The notes beneath the pieces were generated by a model. It was given only the letters and a program-made list of their open reading frames with translations. It searched no databases and had not been told where the DNA came from. Positions 1-8,700 of a stretch of DNA of 64,000 nt are shown piece by piece. Position 1 is the stretch's first letter. Each line of letters opens with the position of its first letter. The DNA lies in the NCBI RefSeq assembly GCF_000143415.4, contig NW_003314275.1:1375999-1439998 (forward strand), read 5' to 3'. Position numbers and translations under genes: made by a program. The stretch comes from Selaginella moellendorffii. Its lineage: Eukaryota; Streptophyta; Lycopodiopsida; Selaginellales; Selaginellaceae.

Positions 1-1
1 C

Positions 2-3000
2 GGGTTAGGTCTTGGGGATGAATTCGTTCATCTCCTTGATCTTACCAAAACAGCCCACCAGAACTGGACAACCCTTACACAAATCTTCGCTGCCAAAGCT
101 GCCAATGCTAAGGTGGTGCTAACACAAAGGTTCTTCACGATGAGAATGCAACCTGATGACACCATGGCCACTTACATTGGAAAGTTTAAAGCGATGATCA
201 GCGAGCTGAAGGACGCGGAAGCGGCAATCACCATCGATCAAGCTAAGGCATTCCTTCTGAGCTCGGTCTCCCCTGATCTCCAACCTTTCGCATCGATGCT
301 CTCGGCAGTGCCTGGAAAGGACTTGGACTCGCTCTACTCGGACCTGATCGAGGAAGAACGAAAGCAGAACGAGCGGAGACAAAAGGCGCCCTCTCAGGCT
401 GCTCGGGTGGAGCAGGCCTTGATCATGGGAAAGCAATCGGGTGGGAAGAAACGAGATGGCCCTGTTCGAGGACAAAAGAGCCCTTCTCCCAGCCCTGGAT
501 TTGCAACCAATAAAAAACGCAAGGGCCCATGTAACTACTGCGGCAAAGCTGGCCACGTGGAGCGTGAATGCCGGATCAAGAAAGCCGCAGAGAAAGCTCG
601 CGCTGAAAGAAGCTCTTCTTCACGCCAACCTGACACGATGTTGATGATGACGCTCGCTGCATCTTCATCCACTGTGTCCGAAGCCGAAGTGCTCTGGATG
701 GATTCTGGAGCCTCGATGCACCTCACACCATTGAAGAGAGCTTTTCACAAGTACCGCCCACTGGAGCAGGAGAAGCAAGTCTTTGTAGGAGACAAACGCC
801 CCTTAACAGTGGAAGGACAAGGAACGGTCATCATAAAGTTGGAGAGTGGAGCTGAGAAGCTCGTGAACCAGGTCTACTACATACCAGAAGCAGGACAGAC
901 AGTGTTCTCAGTTGGTGTAGCAGCAGATCAAGGCTTCTCAACACTCTTCAACGCAGACGGATGCACCATCTTTGACGAGACTGGCCATCCAGTAGCTTTT
1001 GGTAGACGAGCTGAGACTCTCTACAAGCTCAATGCTCAGTTGATCCTCTCAACTCACGAGCAGGGGCATTTGCTTACAATTCGCCCCAGCTCCTGGGCTG
1101 CCAACTCTCTCCAGCTCTGGCACGCTCGGCTAGGGCATGCCAATTCTCACGACATCCAGCTACTTGCTAGCCACAAGCTTGCTGATGACTTTACCCTCAC
1201 CGGTGCCGGCCAACTGGGAGTATGTGAGACATGCCAACTGGGGAAGCAGCCAAGACTACCCTTTCCACGCAGAAGTCCAGAAGATGGCGCCTCAGGATTT
1301 CTTCAGCTGGTACACACGGATGTGTGCCATGTGCCAGAAGCAACTCTCAGTCACAAGCGGTACTTCGTTTCGTTCATTGACGACTACTCACGCTATGCGG
1401 TGGCTGTTCTCATGGCACACAAGGGAGAGGTCTACCATCACTTCCAGGTCTACAAAAGCTGGGCAGAAAATGCCACTGGCTGTACCATCCGGACACTACG
1501 TTCAGATGGCGGCGGTGAGTATATGAGCAAGGAGTTTCTGGCATTTCTTGCTCAGGCTGGCATCCACCACGAGTACACCGCAGCCCACACCTCGCAGCAG
1601 AATGGGGTCGCCGAGCGCCTGAACAGGACACTTATGGACTGTGTACGCTGCCTTCTCCAGCACGCTGGCATGCCCAAGGTGTTTTGGGGAAAGGCACTCA
1701 ACACAGCAGTGTATCTCCGGAACCGGCTGCCAACACGTTCCACAGGACAGGTGCCGTTTCAAGTATGGACTGGGAAGCGTCCCAAATTAGGGCACTTGAG
1801 GGTGTTTGGTTGCATAGCCTACGCCCACATCCCCGATGTTCAGCGGCGGAAGCTGGATCCCAAGAGCGAGAAATGCATCTTCATGGGCTATCACACCCAG
1901 GTAAAAGCCTATCGACTCTATAACTGCCAGCGCAGGAAACTGGTGGTGAGCCGAGAAGTGGTGTTTGATGAAGCTCATCTTTATCGAGATACGCTGAGAC
2001 TCCCTCCTGTTTCTCCACCATCTCTGGTGGATCTTTCTGAGATTTTGGACGACGTTCCACATCTCCACCCAGCACCAGACAATCCAGCCGCTGCAGAGCC
2101 AGGAGGAGTTGCTGCAGGAGCGCCCGAAGGAGGCGATCTGGCAGGAGGAGCTGATCACGCTACTTCTCTTCCTTCGACACCTCCTCTGACGACTCCACAG
2201 GCCACAGCGGCTGCATCCTCAAGCACCAATGAACAGCCAGATCTTTCCACGCTTGTGGCTGACCTGTTCGTTGGCGACGAGTTATATCAAGATGCCACCA
2301 CTCCTCCCAGCATTCCCAAGCTACCACCTCCTCTAGCCGGCACAGCAGTGGTGACACGCTCGGGTCGTGTCGTGAAACCATCTCTCAAAGCCAAGGAGGC
2401 GATGCCTATAGGAAAGCGTGCCTACTTCTGGGCTCTGTCGGCTCCACCTGCCTCTCTCGGCCCCCAGGCGGCTTTACACGGACCAGAAGCTGAGCACTGG
2501 CAGGCAGCTATGCAGGAGGAGTATGATTCTCTCCAGAAAAACAACACTTGGTCGCTGGTTGAACTTCCAGCTTGCAGAAAGCTCGTCTCATCCAAGTGGT
2601 TGTTTAAGAAAAAGTACAACGCTGATGGAAGCATTGAGCGCTACAAGGCGAGATTTGTGGCACGCGGATTTTCTCAAGTTCATGGGCTGGACTACTCGGA
2701 GACTTACAGCCCGGTGGTGAAACTCACAACCATTCGTATGCTACTAATCCTAGCTGCAGAATTGGATCTCGAGCTCCATCAACTTGACGTTTGTACTGCG
2801 TTCCTTAACGGCGACATCGATGAAGAGGTGTATGTGGCTCAGCCTCCTGGTTTTATCCAGCCTGGAGAAGAACACCTCGTTTGCAAGCTTAACAAAGCTC
2901 TCTACGGACTCAAGCAGTCGCCACGCCAATGGTACACGAAAATAGATTCTTTTCTAATTTCCCTTGGTTTCGTGCGCAGTGCTGCTGATTGTAACCTCTA

Positions 3001-4108
3001 CATATATTTTGACGCTGAGGGCTATTTGTTCCTTGCACTATATGTGGACGATGCTATTCTCGTGGCAAATCAGCTACGTTTGATCTACAAATTTAAAACG
3101 TACCTTGGCGCTAAATTTGCCATGAAAGACCTCGGTGAGTTGCATTTCTGCCTCGGTATCCAGGTGACGCGCAACAGGGAACGAGGCACTCTGGAGCTAA
3201 GCCAGGCAAAATATGTTTCCGACGTGCTCCAGAGGTATGGCCTTGCTCATGTTAATCCGGTTGCTACTCCCATGGAAACAGGCACGAAATTATCTGCTGA
3301 GAGTGGAGAGTACCTTGATCAATCTCCCGAGGAGGAGAAAGCATCTAGAGAAGTCTATCGCTCTATGGTCGGCAGCCTGATCTACCTGGTAATCTCCACT
3401 CGGCCTGACCTTGCATATGCTGTGGGAACAGTGGCGAAGTACCTGGACCGTCCCTCCACAGCACACTGGCAGGCTTTGAAACGTATTATGAGATACGTGG
3501 CAGGGACTAACCAGCTAACTTTAAAGTACTCCAGAGGCGAGAGCGGCAATAAGCTGGCTGGTTACTCTGATGCTGATTGGGCCGGGGATCCAGACAACAG
3601 GAAGTCAACCACAGGCTACGTTTTCCTGCTAAATGGAAATGTCGCAAGCTGGTGCAGCAAACGACAGGCTATTACAGCGATGTCGAGTACTGAGGCTGAG
3701 TACATAGCTGCAGCAGCTGCAACCAAGGAAGCAGCGTGGCTAAAGGGACTTCTCCAGGATCTACAAATCAACACGGGCGTGGTCAAGCTATTGTGTGACA
3801 ACCAGTCTGCAATAGCTTTGACCAAGAACTCCAGGTTCCACTCTCGTACTAAACACATTGAGCTGCGCTTCCATTTCATACGAGAGCAGATCCAGAGAGG
3901 AATGATCGAGCTGGAGTTCTGCCCGACAAACTCCATGCTAGCGGACATGCTAACAAAACCATTTCCTCGTGTTAAACATGAAGTCTTCACGAAGGCTCTT
4001 GGGCTGACTTTAGACGTTGGCCTTGAGGAGGAGTGTGGGAGTGAACAAGACCACGTCAGCACACAGCCACGTGAGCGATCCAGACGCCGCCACGGATCGT
4101 CACGATAA
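2..4108 (+). CDS. Ty1/Copia retrotransposon Gag-Pol polyprotein (5' part outside window)
   Basis: One open frame runs from the window edge to a TAA, so Gag begins further left; no real start is visible. Domains in order, in residues of this partial protein: Gag; a CCHC zinc knuckle (CNYCGKAGHVEREC, about 177); aspartic protease (DSGAS, about 234); integrase with an HHCC region near 374 and a DDE core whose last part is QQNGVAERLNR (about 532); reverse transcriptase with YVDD (about 1014); RNase H with SDADWAGD (about 1190). The order protease-integrase-RT-RNase H is that of Copia rather than Gypsy. There is no internal stop or frameshift, so the element is young and may be competent. The last 20 or so codons run into the 3' LTR. 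Confidence 0.95.
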   Translation, partial: GLGLGDEFVHLLDLTKTAHQNWTTLTQIFAAKAANAKVVLTQRFFTMRMQPDDTMATYIGKFKAMISELKDAEAAITIDQAKAFLLSSVSPDLQPFASMLSAVPGKDLDSLYSDLIEEERKQNERRQKAPSQAARVEQALIMGKQSGGKKRDGPVRGQKSPSPSPGFATNKKRKGPCNYCGKAGHVERECRIKKAAEKARAERSSSSRQPDTMLMMTLAASSSTVSEAEVLWMDSGASMHLTPLKRAFHKYRPLEQEKQVFVGDKRPLTVEGQGTVIIKLESGAEKLVNQVYYIPEAGQTVFSVGVAADQGFSTLFNADGCTIFDETGHPVAFGRRAETLYKLNAQLILSTHEQGHLLTIRPSSWAANSLQLWHARLGHANSHDIQLLASHKLADDFTLTGAGQLGVCETCQLGKQPRLPFPRRSPEDGASGFLQLVHTDVCHVPEATLSHKRYFVSFIDDYSRYAVAVLMAHKGEVYHHFQVYKSWAENATGCTIRTLRSDGGGEYMSKEFLAFLAQAGIHHEYTAAHTSQQNGVAERLNRTLMDCVRCLLQHAGMPKVFWGKALNTAVYLRNRLPTRSTGQVPFQVWTGKRPKLGHLRVFGCIAYAHIPDVQRRKLDPKSEKCIFMGYHTQVKAYRLYNCQRRKLVVSREVVFDEAHLYRDTLRLPPVSPPSLVDLSEILDDVPHLHPAPDNPAAAEPGGVAAGAPEGGDLAGGADHATSLPSTPPLTTPQATAAASSSTNEQPDLSTLVADLFVGDELYQDATTPPSIPKLPPPLAGTAVVTRSGRVVKPSLKAKEAMPIGKRAYFWALSAPPASLGPQAALHGPEAEHWQAAMQEEYDSLQKNNTWSLVELPACRKLVSSKWLFKKKYNADGSIERYKARFVARGFSQVHGLDYSETYSPVVKLTTIRMLLILAAELDLELHQLDVCTAFLNGDIDEEVYVAQPPGFIQPGEEHLVCKLNKALYGLKQSPRQWYTKIDSFLISLGFVRSAADCNLYIYFDAEGYLFLALYVDDAILVANQLRLIYKFKTYLGAKFAMKDLGELHFCLGIQVTRNRERGTLELSQAKYVSDVLQRYGLAHVNPVATPMETGTKLSAESGEYLDQSPEEEKASREVYRSMVGSLIYLVISTRPDLAYAVGTVAKYLDRPSTAHWQALKRIMRYVAGTNQLTLKYSRGESGNKLAGYSDADWAGDPDNRKSTTGYVFLLNGNVASWCSKRQAITAMSSTEAEYIAAAAATKEAAWLKGLLQDLQINTGVVKLLCDNQSAIALTKNSRFHSRTKHIELRFHFIREQIQRGMIELEFCPTNSMLADMLTKPFPRVKHEVFTKALGLTLDVGLEEECGSEQDHVSTQPRERSRRRHGSSR
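4025..4041 (+). other. Polypurine tract of the Copia element
   Basis: A purine-rich run (GAGGAGGAGTGTGGGAG) lies directly before the TG that opens the 3' LTR. In LTR retrotransposons this primes plus-strand DNA synthesis. It overlaps the end of the polyprotein frame. Confidence 0.7.
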
Positions 4109-4173
4109 ACCCATACATTTAACCATGTATCAACCGTCATAATAATAACACAACACCGTTTCATAATACCACA
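4042..4173 (+). mobile_element. 3' LTR of the Copia element (132 bp)
   Basis: It starts with TG after the polypurine tract and ends with CA. The right edge is set by comparison with the copy of the host repeat at 58.4-58.66 kb: similarity to that copy begins exactly after this CA, at CGCAT (4174). The element therefore inserted into a pre-existing repeat. The 5' LTR is outside the window, so the target duplication cannot be checked. The LTR is very short for a Copia element. Confidence 0.7.
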
Positions 4174-4480
4174 CGCATCTCTCCTTTGCTTGCGCGATTG
4201 TTTTGCTGTGGAGCTTGGTTTTTCTTGCTTGGGTGCTTTCTTTCTCCTCTTTGCCGCAAGAAGGCGAAGAGCTCGACTAGATTTCCCACGCCTCCAGCAG
4301 CCCACCGGACAAAGTCCGGCCCGACCTGGGGACATCCTGGCTCGGGCGTTTTCCTTTGGAGGCGGCGCCTCCAAATGGGACTCGTGGGTAATTTGCAAGA
4401 GGGGGCTGCCGCGCTTGTGGAGGTACTCGGCGAGCGCCTCTACCAGGCCACCGTGGCGGCCTCCACAAATTCCTTAAATC
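4174..4480. repeat. Dispersed repeat R, copy 1 (inverted relative to 58,370-58,660)
   Basis: About 300 bp, GC-rich, nearly identical as reverse complement to 58,370-58,660. Both copies allow several overlapping frames, one of them Arg/Lys-rich, but no frame is a recognisable protein and a TAG follows the conserved FVEAATVAW stretch in one frame. It may be a duplicated exon and flank of an unrecognised gene, or a low-copy repeat. The Copia element sits at its left edge. Confidence 0.6.
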
Positions 4481-4700
4481 CAAAGAAGCACACACCACCT
4501 TTCGCGAGGTGGTCACTTTTCTTAATTTCTACGAGTCTGAATTTGAAGAAAACGCTCTGCTCGTGAGTGAAACTTGACTTTTCGTTTTCTTCAAAGAGCG
4601 AAGAAAGGTAGTCCTGAAAGACGACAAAGTAAATTCCAAGCAACTCCATAACTCCAAGATGGAATTACAGTGTAAAGGAGAATGAAATCCATGCAAGGTT
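4481..4700. other. Stretch without an assigned gene; weak similarity to 60.77-60.98 kb
   Basis: Several short blocks (near CTCCATA and AATCCATGCAAGG, and AACGAAAAGTCAAG in opposite order sense) resemble the first intron and leader of the DCAF8-like gene at 60.77-60.98 kb. The similarity is patchy and may be a decayed copy. No convincing coding region is seen. Confidence 0.3.
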
Positions 4701-5233
4701 GTGCAGCATAGGCTTTCAAACCTGGTGCTGCGAAGCTTCAGACACAAGCGGCGGCCTCGGCGCCAACAAGTCCTCCCATCGCAGGTGAGCTCCCGATCTC
4801 TATTTCTCTCGCTCGATCGAGAATGCATGCGCGATTTCTTCTCACTCCATGTCTTGCAGCTCGCCTTGTCTGGTTCCAATGGCTGTCATCGCCAACGTTT
4901 GCGCGACTCCCATGAGGAGCGCTCTCATTCCCAGCCAGGAGATCCATCTCGCCAAGCCAATCAAGGTCTCTACTTCGGTGAGGAGCGGGAAGGTACCAGC
5001 GATTGCGATGACTGCTGCAGCTGAGTATCGATCGCTTTGTTTTCTTTTCTTCTTCCATGAAAGCTTGGATTCTTTTTCTCTCTTTGCATGCACAGGGAGA
5101 CCGTCGCGAAGCAAGACAGCAGCAAGACTTCGCAGATCATGCACTCGCTCTCTCCCGAAAAGATCGAGATGTTTAAGTCGCTCGAGAGCTGGGCGGAGTA
5201 ATCCATCCTTCCATTCCTCCGGCCGGTGGAAAA

Positions 5234-5347
5234 TGTTGTGGTGTAAAAAGGGATCATTGTGTTCGACTCTTTTTACATGACTCAAGGGACATGACTCATG
5301 ACCACGTGGACATGCCACGTCAGCTGATCGAGACTGACATCTCGACA
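5234..5347 (-). repeat. LTR of the defective element (3' LTR, 114 bp)
   Basis: It shares termini and most of its body with the LTR at 7511-7638 but lacks about 20 bp present there (after AAAAAGGGAT), so the two LTRs have diverged by an indel since insertion. A CACGTG palindrome lies in both LTRs. The purine-rich GAGTGGGAG (minus strand) adjoins its inner side. Confidence 0.85.
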
Positions 5348-5469
5348 CTCCCACTCTGGCTGAGAGGATGGACTACCCCTCCCACTCAGCCGAAACAGAT
5401 GGAGAGCAGACTCCCAGTGCAGCGCGATGGCGTTCAAAGGAGTCTCGAGCCAAAGCCTTCGTGAGTATA

Positions 5470-6372
5470 TCAGCCACCATTGCCTCTGTGGGGCAATATT
5501 CCAGCAACAACTTTCCATTTTGGACTTGTTCCCACGTAGTGGAAACGAATCTCGATGTGTTTCGTCCGAGAATGGAAGCGTGGATTGGCGACCAGTGCAA
5601 GAGCACTTTGGTTGTCCGAGAACAGCACCATAGGGCCGGTGCAAGCAGGCATCTGGGGCAGGTCACGGCAGAACTGGGTCAACCAAATCGCTTCTTTGCT
5701 GGCAGCGGTTAGGGCAATGTACTCTGCCTCTGTCGAGGACAGAGCCACCAGCGGCTGGCGCTTACTGCTCCAGGACACAGCAGCCCCATGGAACAAGAAC
5801 GTATACCCGGAGGTAGAGCGCCTTGAGTCCTGGTCGCCCGCCCAGTCCGCATCCAAGTACCCATGAAGTTCCTGTGACACAGCAGCGCCATAGTGAAGCT
5901 GCAAATGCAAGGTACCTCGAACGTAGCGGAAAATCCGCTTCACAGCTTGCCCGGGGTTCTCGAGGAACTGGGAGACCATCCCAACAGCATAGGTGACATC
6001 TGGTCGCATTCCCAGCATCAAATAAACAAGACTTCCCACAGCTTGACGATATGGCACTGTGGCCATGTACTCTTGTTCTTCCTCCGTGACAGGGGCCATG
6101 TCACGGCTGAGTTTGTGATTGACCTCAAGAGGTGTGGCCACGGAAGAGCAGTCCAGCATATTGAAGCGTTCCAAGATCTCCCTTGCATAATGAGCTTGTG
6201 TCAAACTCAAGGTGCGTGCTCCTCGATTGCATATAATTTGGATGCCAAGGAAATGGCAAAGCTCGCCCAGGTCAGACATCTCAAATTCTTCACTCAGCTT
6301 CTTTTTCATCTCGTCCAGCAGGTGGCGGGTTTTTGCACCGAGAATGCAATCGTCAACGTACACAGCAACCAC
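5470..6372 (-). pseudogene. Copia RT C-terminus and RNase H fragment, normal orientation
   Basis: The open frame starts at the RT catalytic YVDD and runs through the RNase H motifs (DADWAGD, SSTEAEYIA, DNQSALAL, HSRTKHIEIRFHY) before a frameshifted end (…GNGG). The N-terminal half of RT is absent on this strand. Instead the sequence turns round at about 6370 into the inverted arm. Compared with the Copia protein at 2-4108 it is a different family member. Confidence 0.85.
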
Positions 6373-6985
6373 CTGGATTCGTCAAACCTGGTGAGGAACA
6401 TCTTGTTTGCAAGCTGAATCGCACCCTGTATGGGCTTAAACAATCCCCGTGGGTTTGGTTTGAACGCATTGATGCGTTCTTCAAGAGCCTGGGGTGTGTT
6501 CCTCTTGCAGTGGAAGGAAACGTGTACCTGTACAAGTGTGGTGACGATTTTCTCCTGGTTGCTGTGTACGTTGATGACTGCATTCTCGGTGCAAAAACCC
6601 GCCACCTGCTGGACGAGATGAAAAAGAAGCTGAGTGAAGAATTTGAGATGTCTGACCTGGGCGAGCTTTGCCATTTCCTTGGCATCCAAATTATACGCAA
6701 TTGAGGAGCACGCACCTTGAGTTTGACACAAGCTCATTATGCAAGGGAGATCTTGGAACGCTTCAATATGCTGGACTAGGTCAATCACAAACTCAGCCGT
6801 GACATGGCCCCTGTCACAGAGGAAGAACGAGAGTACATGGCCACAGTGCCATATCATCAAGCTGTGAGAAGTCTTGTTTATTTGATGCTGGGAACGCGAC
6901 CAGATCTCGCCTATGCTGTTGGGATGGTCTCCCAGTTCCTCGAGAACCCCGGATCTGCACATTGGCAAGCTCGAATGCACATTCG
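6364..6985 (+). pseudogene. Inverted copy of Copia RT segment
   Basis: On the plus strand the sequence encodes RT from PPGFVKPGEEHLVCKLN through YVDDCILGAKT to LGIQII, then a stop at 6702, a small deletion (about 9 codons near 6778), and then MAPVTEEEREYMATVPYHQAV to NPGSAHWQA. From 6549 to about 6965 it is the reverse complement of 6368 down to about 5936. The segment 6369-6548 is a single-copy loop carrying the RT part missing from the other arm. Confidence 0.85.
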
Positions 6986-7460
6986 ATACACATTCAGCCA
7001 TTAGCCCTCGAATCCGTCCCACGTACACAGCAATGGTTTCACCCGTTTCCATGTGAAGCGCCAAGAATTGTTGATTCAGCAGCATGGAAGAATTTGCGGC
7101 TTGGGCCACGAAGATCGTGCGAAGCGACGTCCAGATTTCAGCAGCGGTCTTGGTGAGATCAATCAGCGGCAAGAATTCATCGCTCAATCCCAAGCCAATG
7201 ACAGTGATGGCTTGCTGATTGCGAAAATCCCAATCTGATTGTAGCGTCTGCTCAGTGGGACGAGGCTCAGTCCCATCAACGATGTTCCACGCTCGTTTCG
7301 CAGAGAGGATTCTTGTCGCCCATGTGAAGAAATTCGTGGCACTGAATTTCTCCACCTTTTCTGTGGAAGCCACAAGAACTTGAGCAGCAACCGGCGGCGG
7401 CGGCAGCAGCGGCGGTGGTGGTGGGGGCGGCGGAGGTGGTGGTGGGGTTGAAGCGACCAT
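6986..7460 (-). pseudogene. Copia Gag N-terminal fragment with polyproline start
   Basis: The frame opens with MVAST followed by a run of about 12 prolines and then a typical Copia Gag N-terminus (KFSATNFFTWATRI, TAAEIWTSLRTIF, ETIAVYVGRIRGLMAE). It matches the Gag part of the first element at the window start in layout. The frame stays open into the inverted RT arm, giving a meaningless fusion protein. Confidence 0.8.
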
Positions 7461-7494
7461 GACAGCAACGTCAAATCAACCAACCAGGATCGTC

Positions 7495-7510
7495 CCGAAA
7501 TCCGATACCA
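7495..7510 (-). other. Primer-binding site of the defective Copia element
   Basis: Read on the minus strand, TGGTATCGGAT directly follows the 5' LTR end. It is one mismatch away from the usual plant Copia site TGGTATCAGA, complementary to the 3' end of initiator Met-tRNA. Confidence 0.75.
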
Positions 7511-7638
7511 TGTTGTGGTGTAAAAAGGGATGGACATAACACTCATGAGCTCGTTCATTGTGTTCGACTCGACTCAAGGGACATGACTCATACCACGTGG
7601 ACATGCCACGTCAGCTGATCGAGACTGACATCTCGACA
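7511..7638 (-). repeat. LTR of the defective element (5' LTR, 128 bp)
   Basis: Longer of the two LTRs, TG...CA bounded, next to the primer-binding site. It carries CACGTGG and CCACGTCA motifs, which are plant bZIP/bHLH-type sites. The outer side is followed by GAAAA, the target duplication. Confidence 0.85.
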
Positions 7639-8700
7639 GAAAAATGCTGGCAGCCCCAGGACTATCTCCCGGAGCCATCCTCGGAGAGCTTCTATGACGA
7701 GGTCCGTGAGCTGAGGGAGCGAGCCGAGAGCTTGCGCTTCTGCCTCGTCGGGGACATGACCACCAAGGAAGCGCTGCCAACTTACTTGACGATGCTCAAC
7801 ACTCTCGATGGCACCCGCGACGAGACTGGTGCGAGCCCGAGTCCGTGGACAGTGTGGGGGCGTGCCTGGACTGCCGAGGAGAATCGCCATGGTGATTTGC
7901 TCAACAAGTATCTCTACCGCACTGGACGAGTTGACATGAAGCAAATCGAGAAGACGATCCAGTACTTGATCGGTTCTGGAATGGTAAAGAGCCAGAGTTT
8001 CTTCTTTCTCAGGAACTCCAAAGTTCGCGTTTCCATCCTTGCAGGATCCTCAGACCGAGAACAATCCATATCTCGGGTTCGTCTACACGTCCTTCCAGGA
8101 GCGAGCCACCACCATCTCTCACGGCAACACTGCTCGCCACGCCAAGGAGCACGGAGACCACAAGCTCGCGTGTTTGCGGCCTCATCGCAGCCGACGAGAA
8201 GTGGCACGAGAATGCTTATACCAGGATCGTGGAGAAGCTGTTTGAGATCGATCCCGAGGGCGCAATGCTGGGGCTGGAGGACATGATGAGGAAGATCTCC
8301 ATGCCAGCTCATCTCATGTACGACGGCCAGGACAAGAACCTGTTCGAGCACTTCTCTTTGGTGGCACAGAGGACGGGGGTGTACACTACCAAAGATTACG
8401 CAGGAATTCTGGTCAAGAGATGGAACGTCGAGTCCATCACTGGATTGTCTGCTCGCGCGCTAAAGACCCAGGATTTCGTGTGTGGTCTCCCTCCTCGGAT
8501 CTTGAGACTGGACGAGCGAGCTCAGAGCAGGGTGAAGAAGGGCCCCAAGACTAACTGGATTTTCAATAGGGAAAGTCGTTCTCTAGGCGTAAAAGGTAAA
8601 AGGTGTACATTATGAGTTAATGTTCCAATAATTTGCTTTAAGGCTTTGCAAGAATCATTTTTGAATCTTTTTTGCAAATTTGAATTTAGGGCATGTGCAA

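Larger units (their letters stand above)
5234..7638 (-). mobile_element. Rearranged Copia-like element inside the desaturase pseudogene
   Basis: A 2.4-kb LTR element on the minus strand. LTRs begin TGTTGTGGTG and end CTCGACA, and both flanks carry the 5-bp target duplication GAAAA (5229-5233 and 7639-7643). On the minus strand the order is 5' LTR, primer-binding site, a Gag start, then RT/RNase H coding in inverted orientation, then RT/RNase H in the normal orientation, polypurine tract, 3' LTR. Protease, integrase and most of Gag are missing. It cannot be autonomous. Intact ends and target duplication mean it was mobilised in trans as a defective element, or was rearranged after insertion. 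Confidence 0.9.
4879..8600 (+). pseudogene. Plastid stearoyl-[acyl-carrier-protein] 9-desaturase pseudogene, split by a retroelement
   Basis: The gene is collinear with the intact copy at 54,970-56,313, including leader and introns, so it arose by DNA duplication and not by retroposition. It is clearly dead. A 10-bp deletion removes the GT donor of intron 1. A G-to-T change makes TAA in exon 2 just before the SILPF region (5202). A Copia-like element sits between 5234 and 7638, flanked by GAAAA on both sides. A 2-bp deletion in exon 3 (near 8170) shifts the frame. There are also in-frame losses of 4 residues near 7735, 1 near 8293, 3 near 8409 and several near 8552. The di-iron motif EENRH is kept. 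The leader similarity reaches back to about 4700. Confidence 0.95.

Noticed and set aside
3616-4398. A 260-codon minus-strand frame
   Set aside because: It runs from repeat R across the LTR into antisense of the Copia RNase H, so it cannot be one gene.
6306-7460. A 384-codon minus-strand frame that looks like one Gag-like protein
   Set aside because: Only the first part is Gag; from about 6985 it reads the antisense of the inverted RT arm, so the long frame is accidental.
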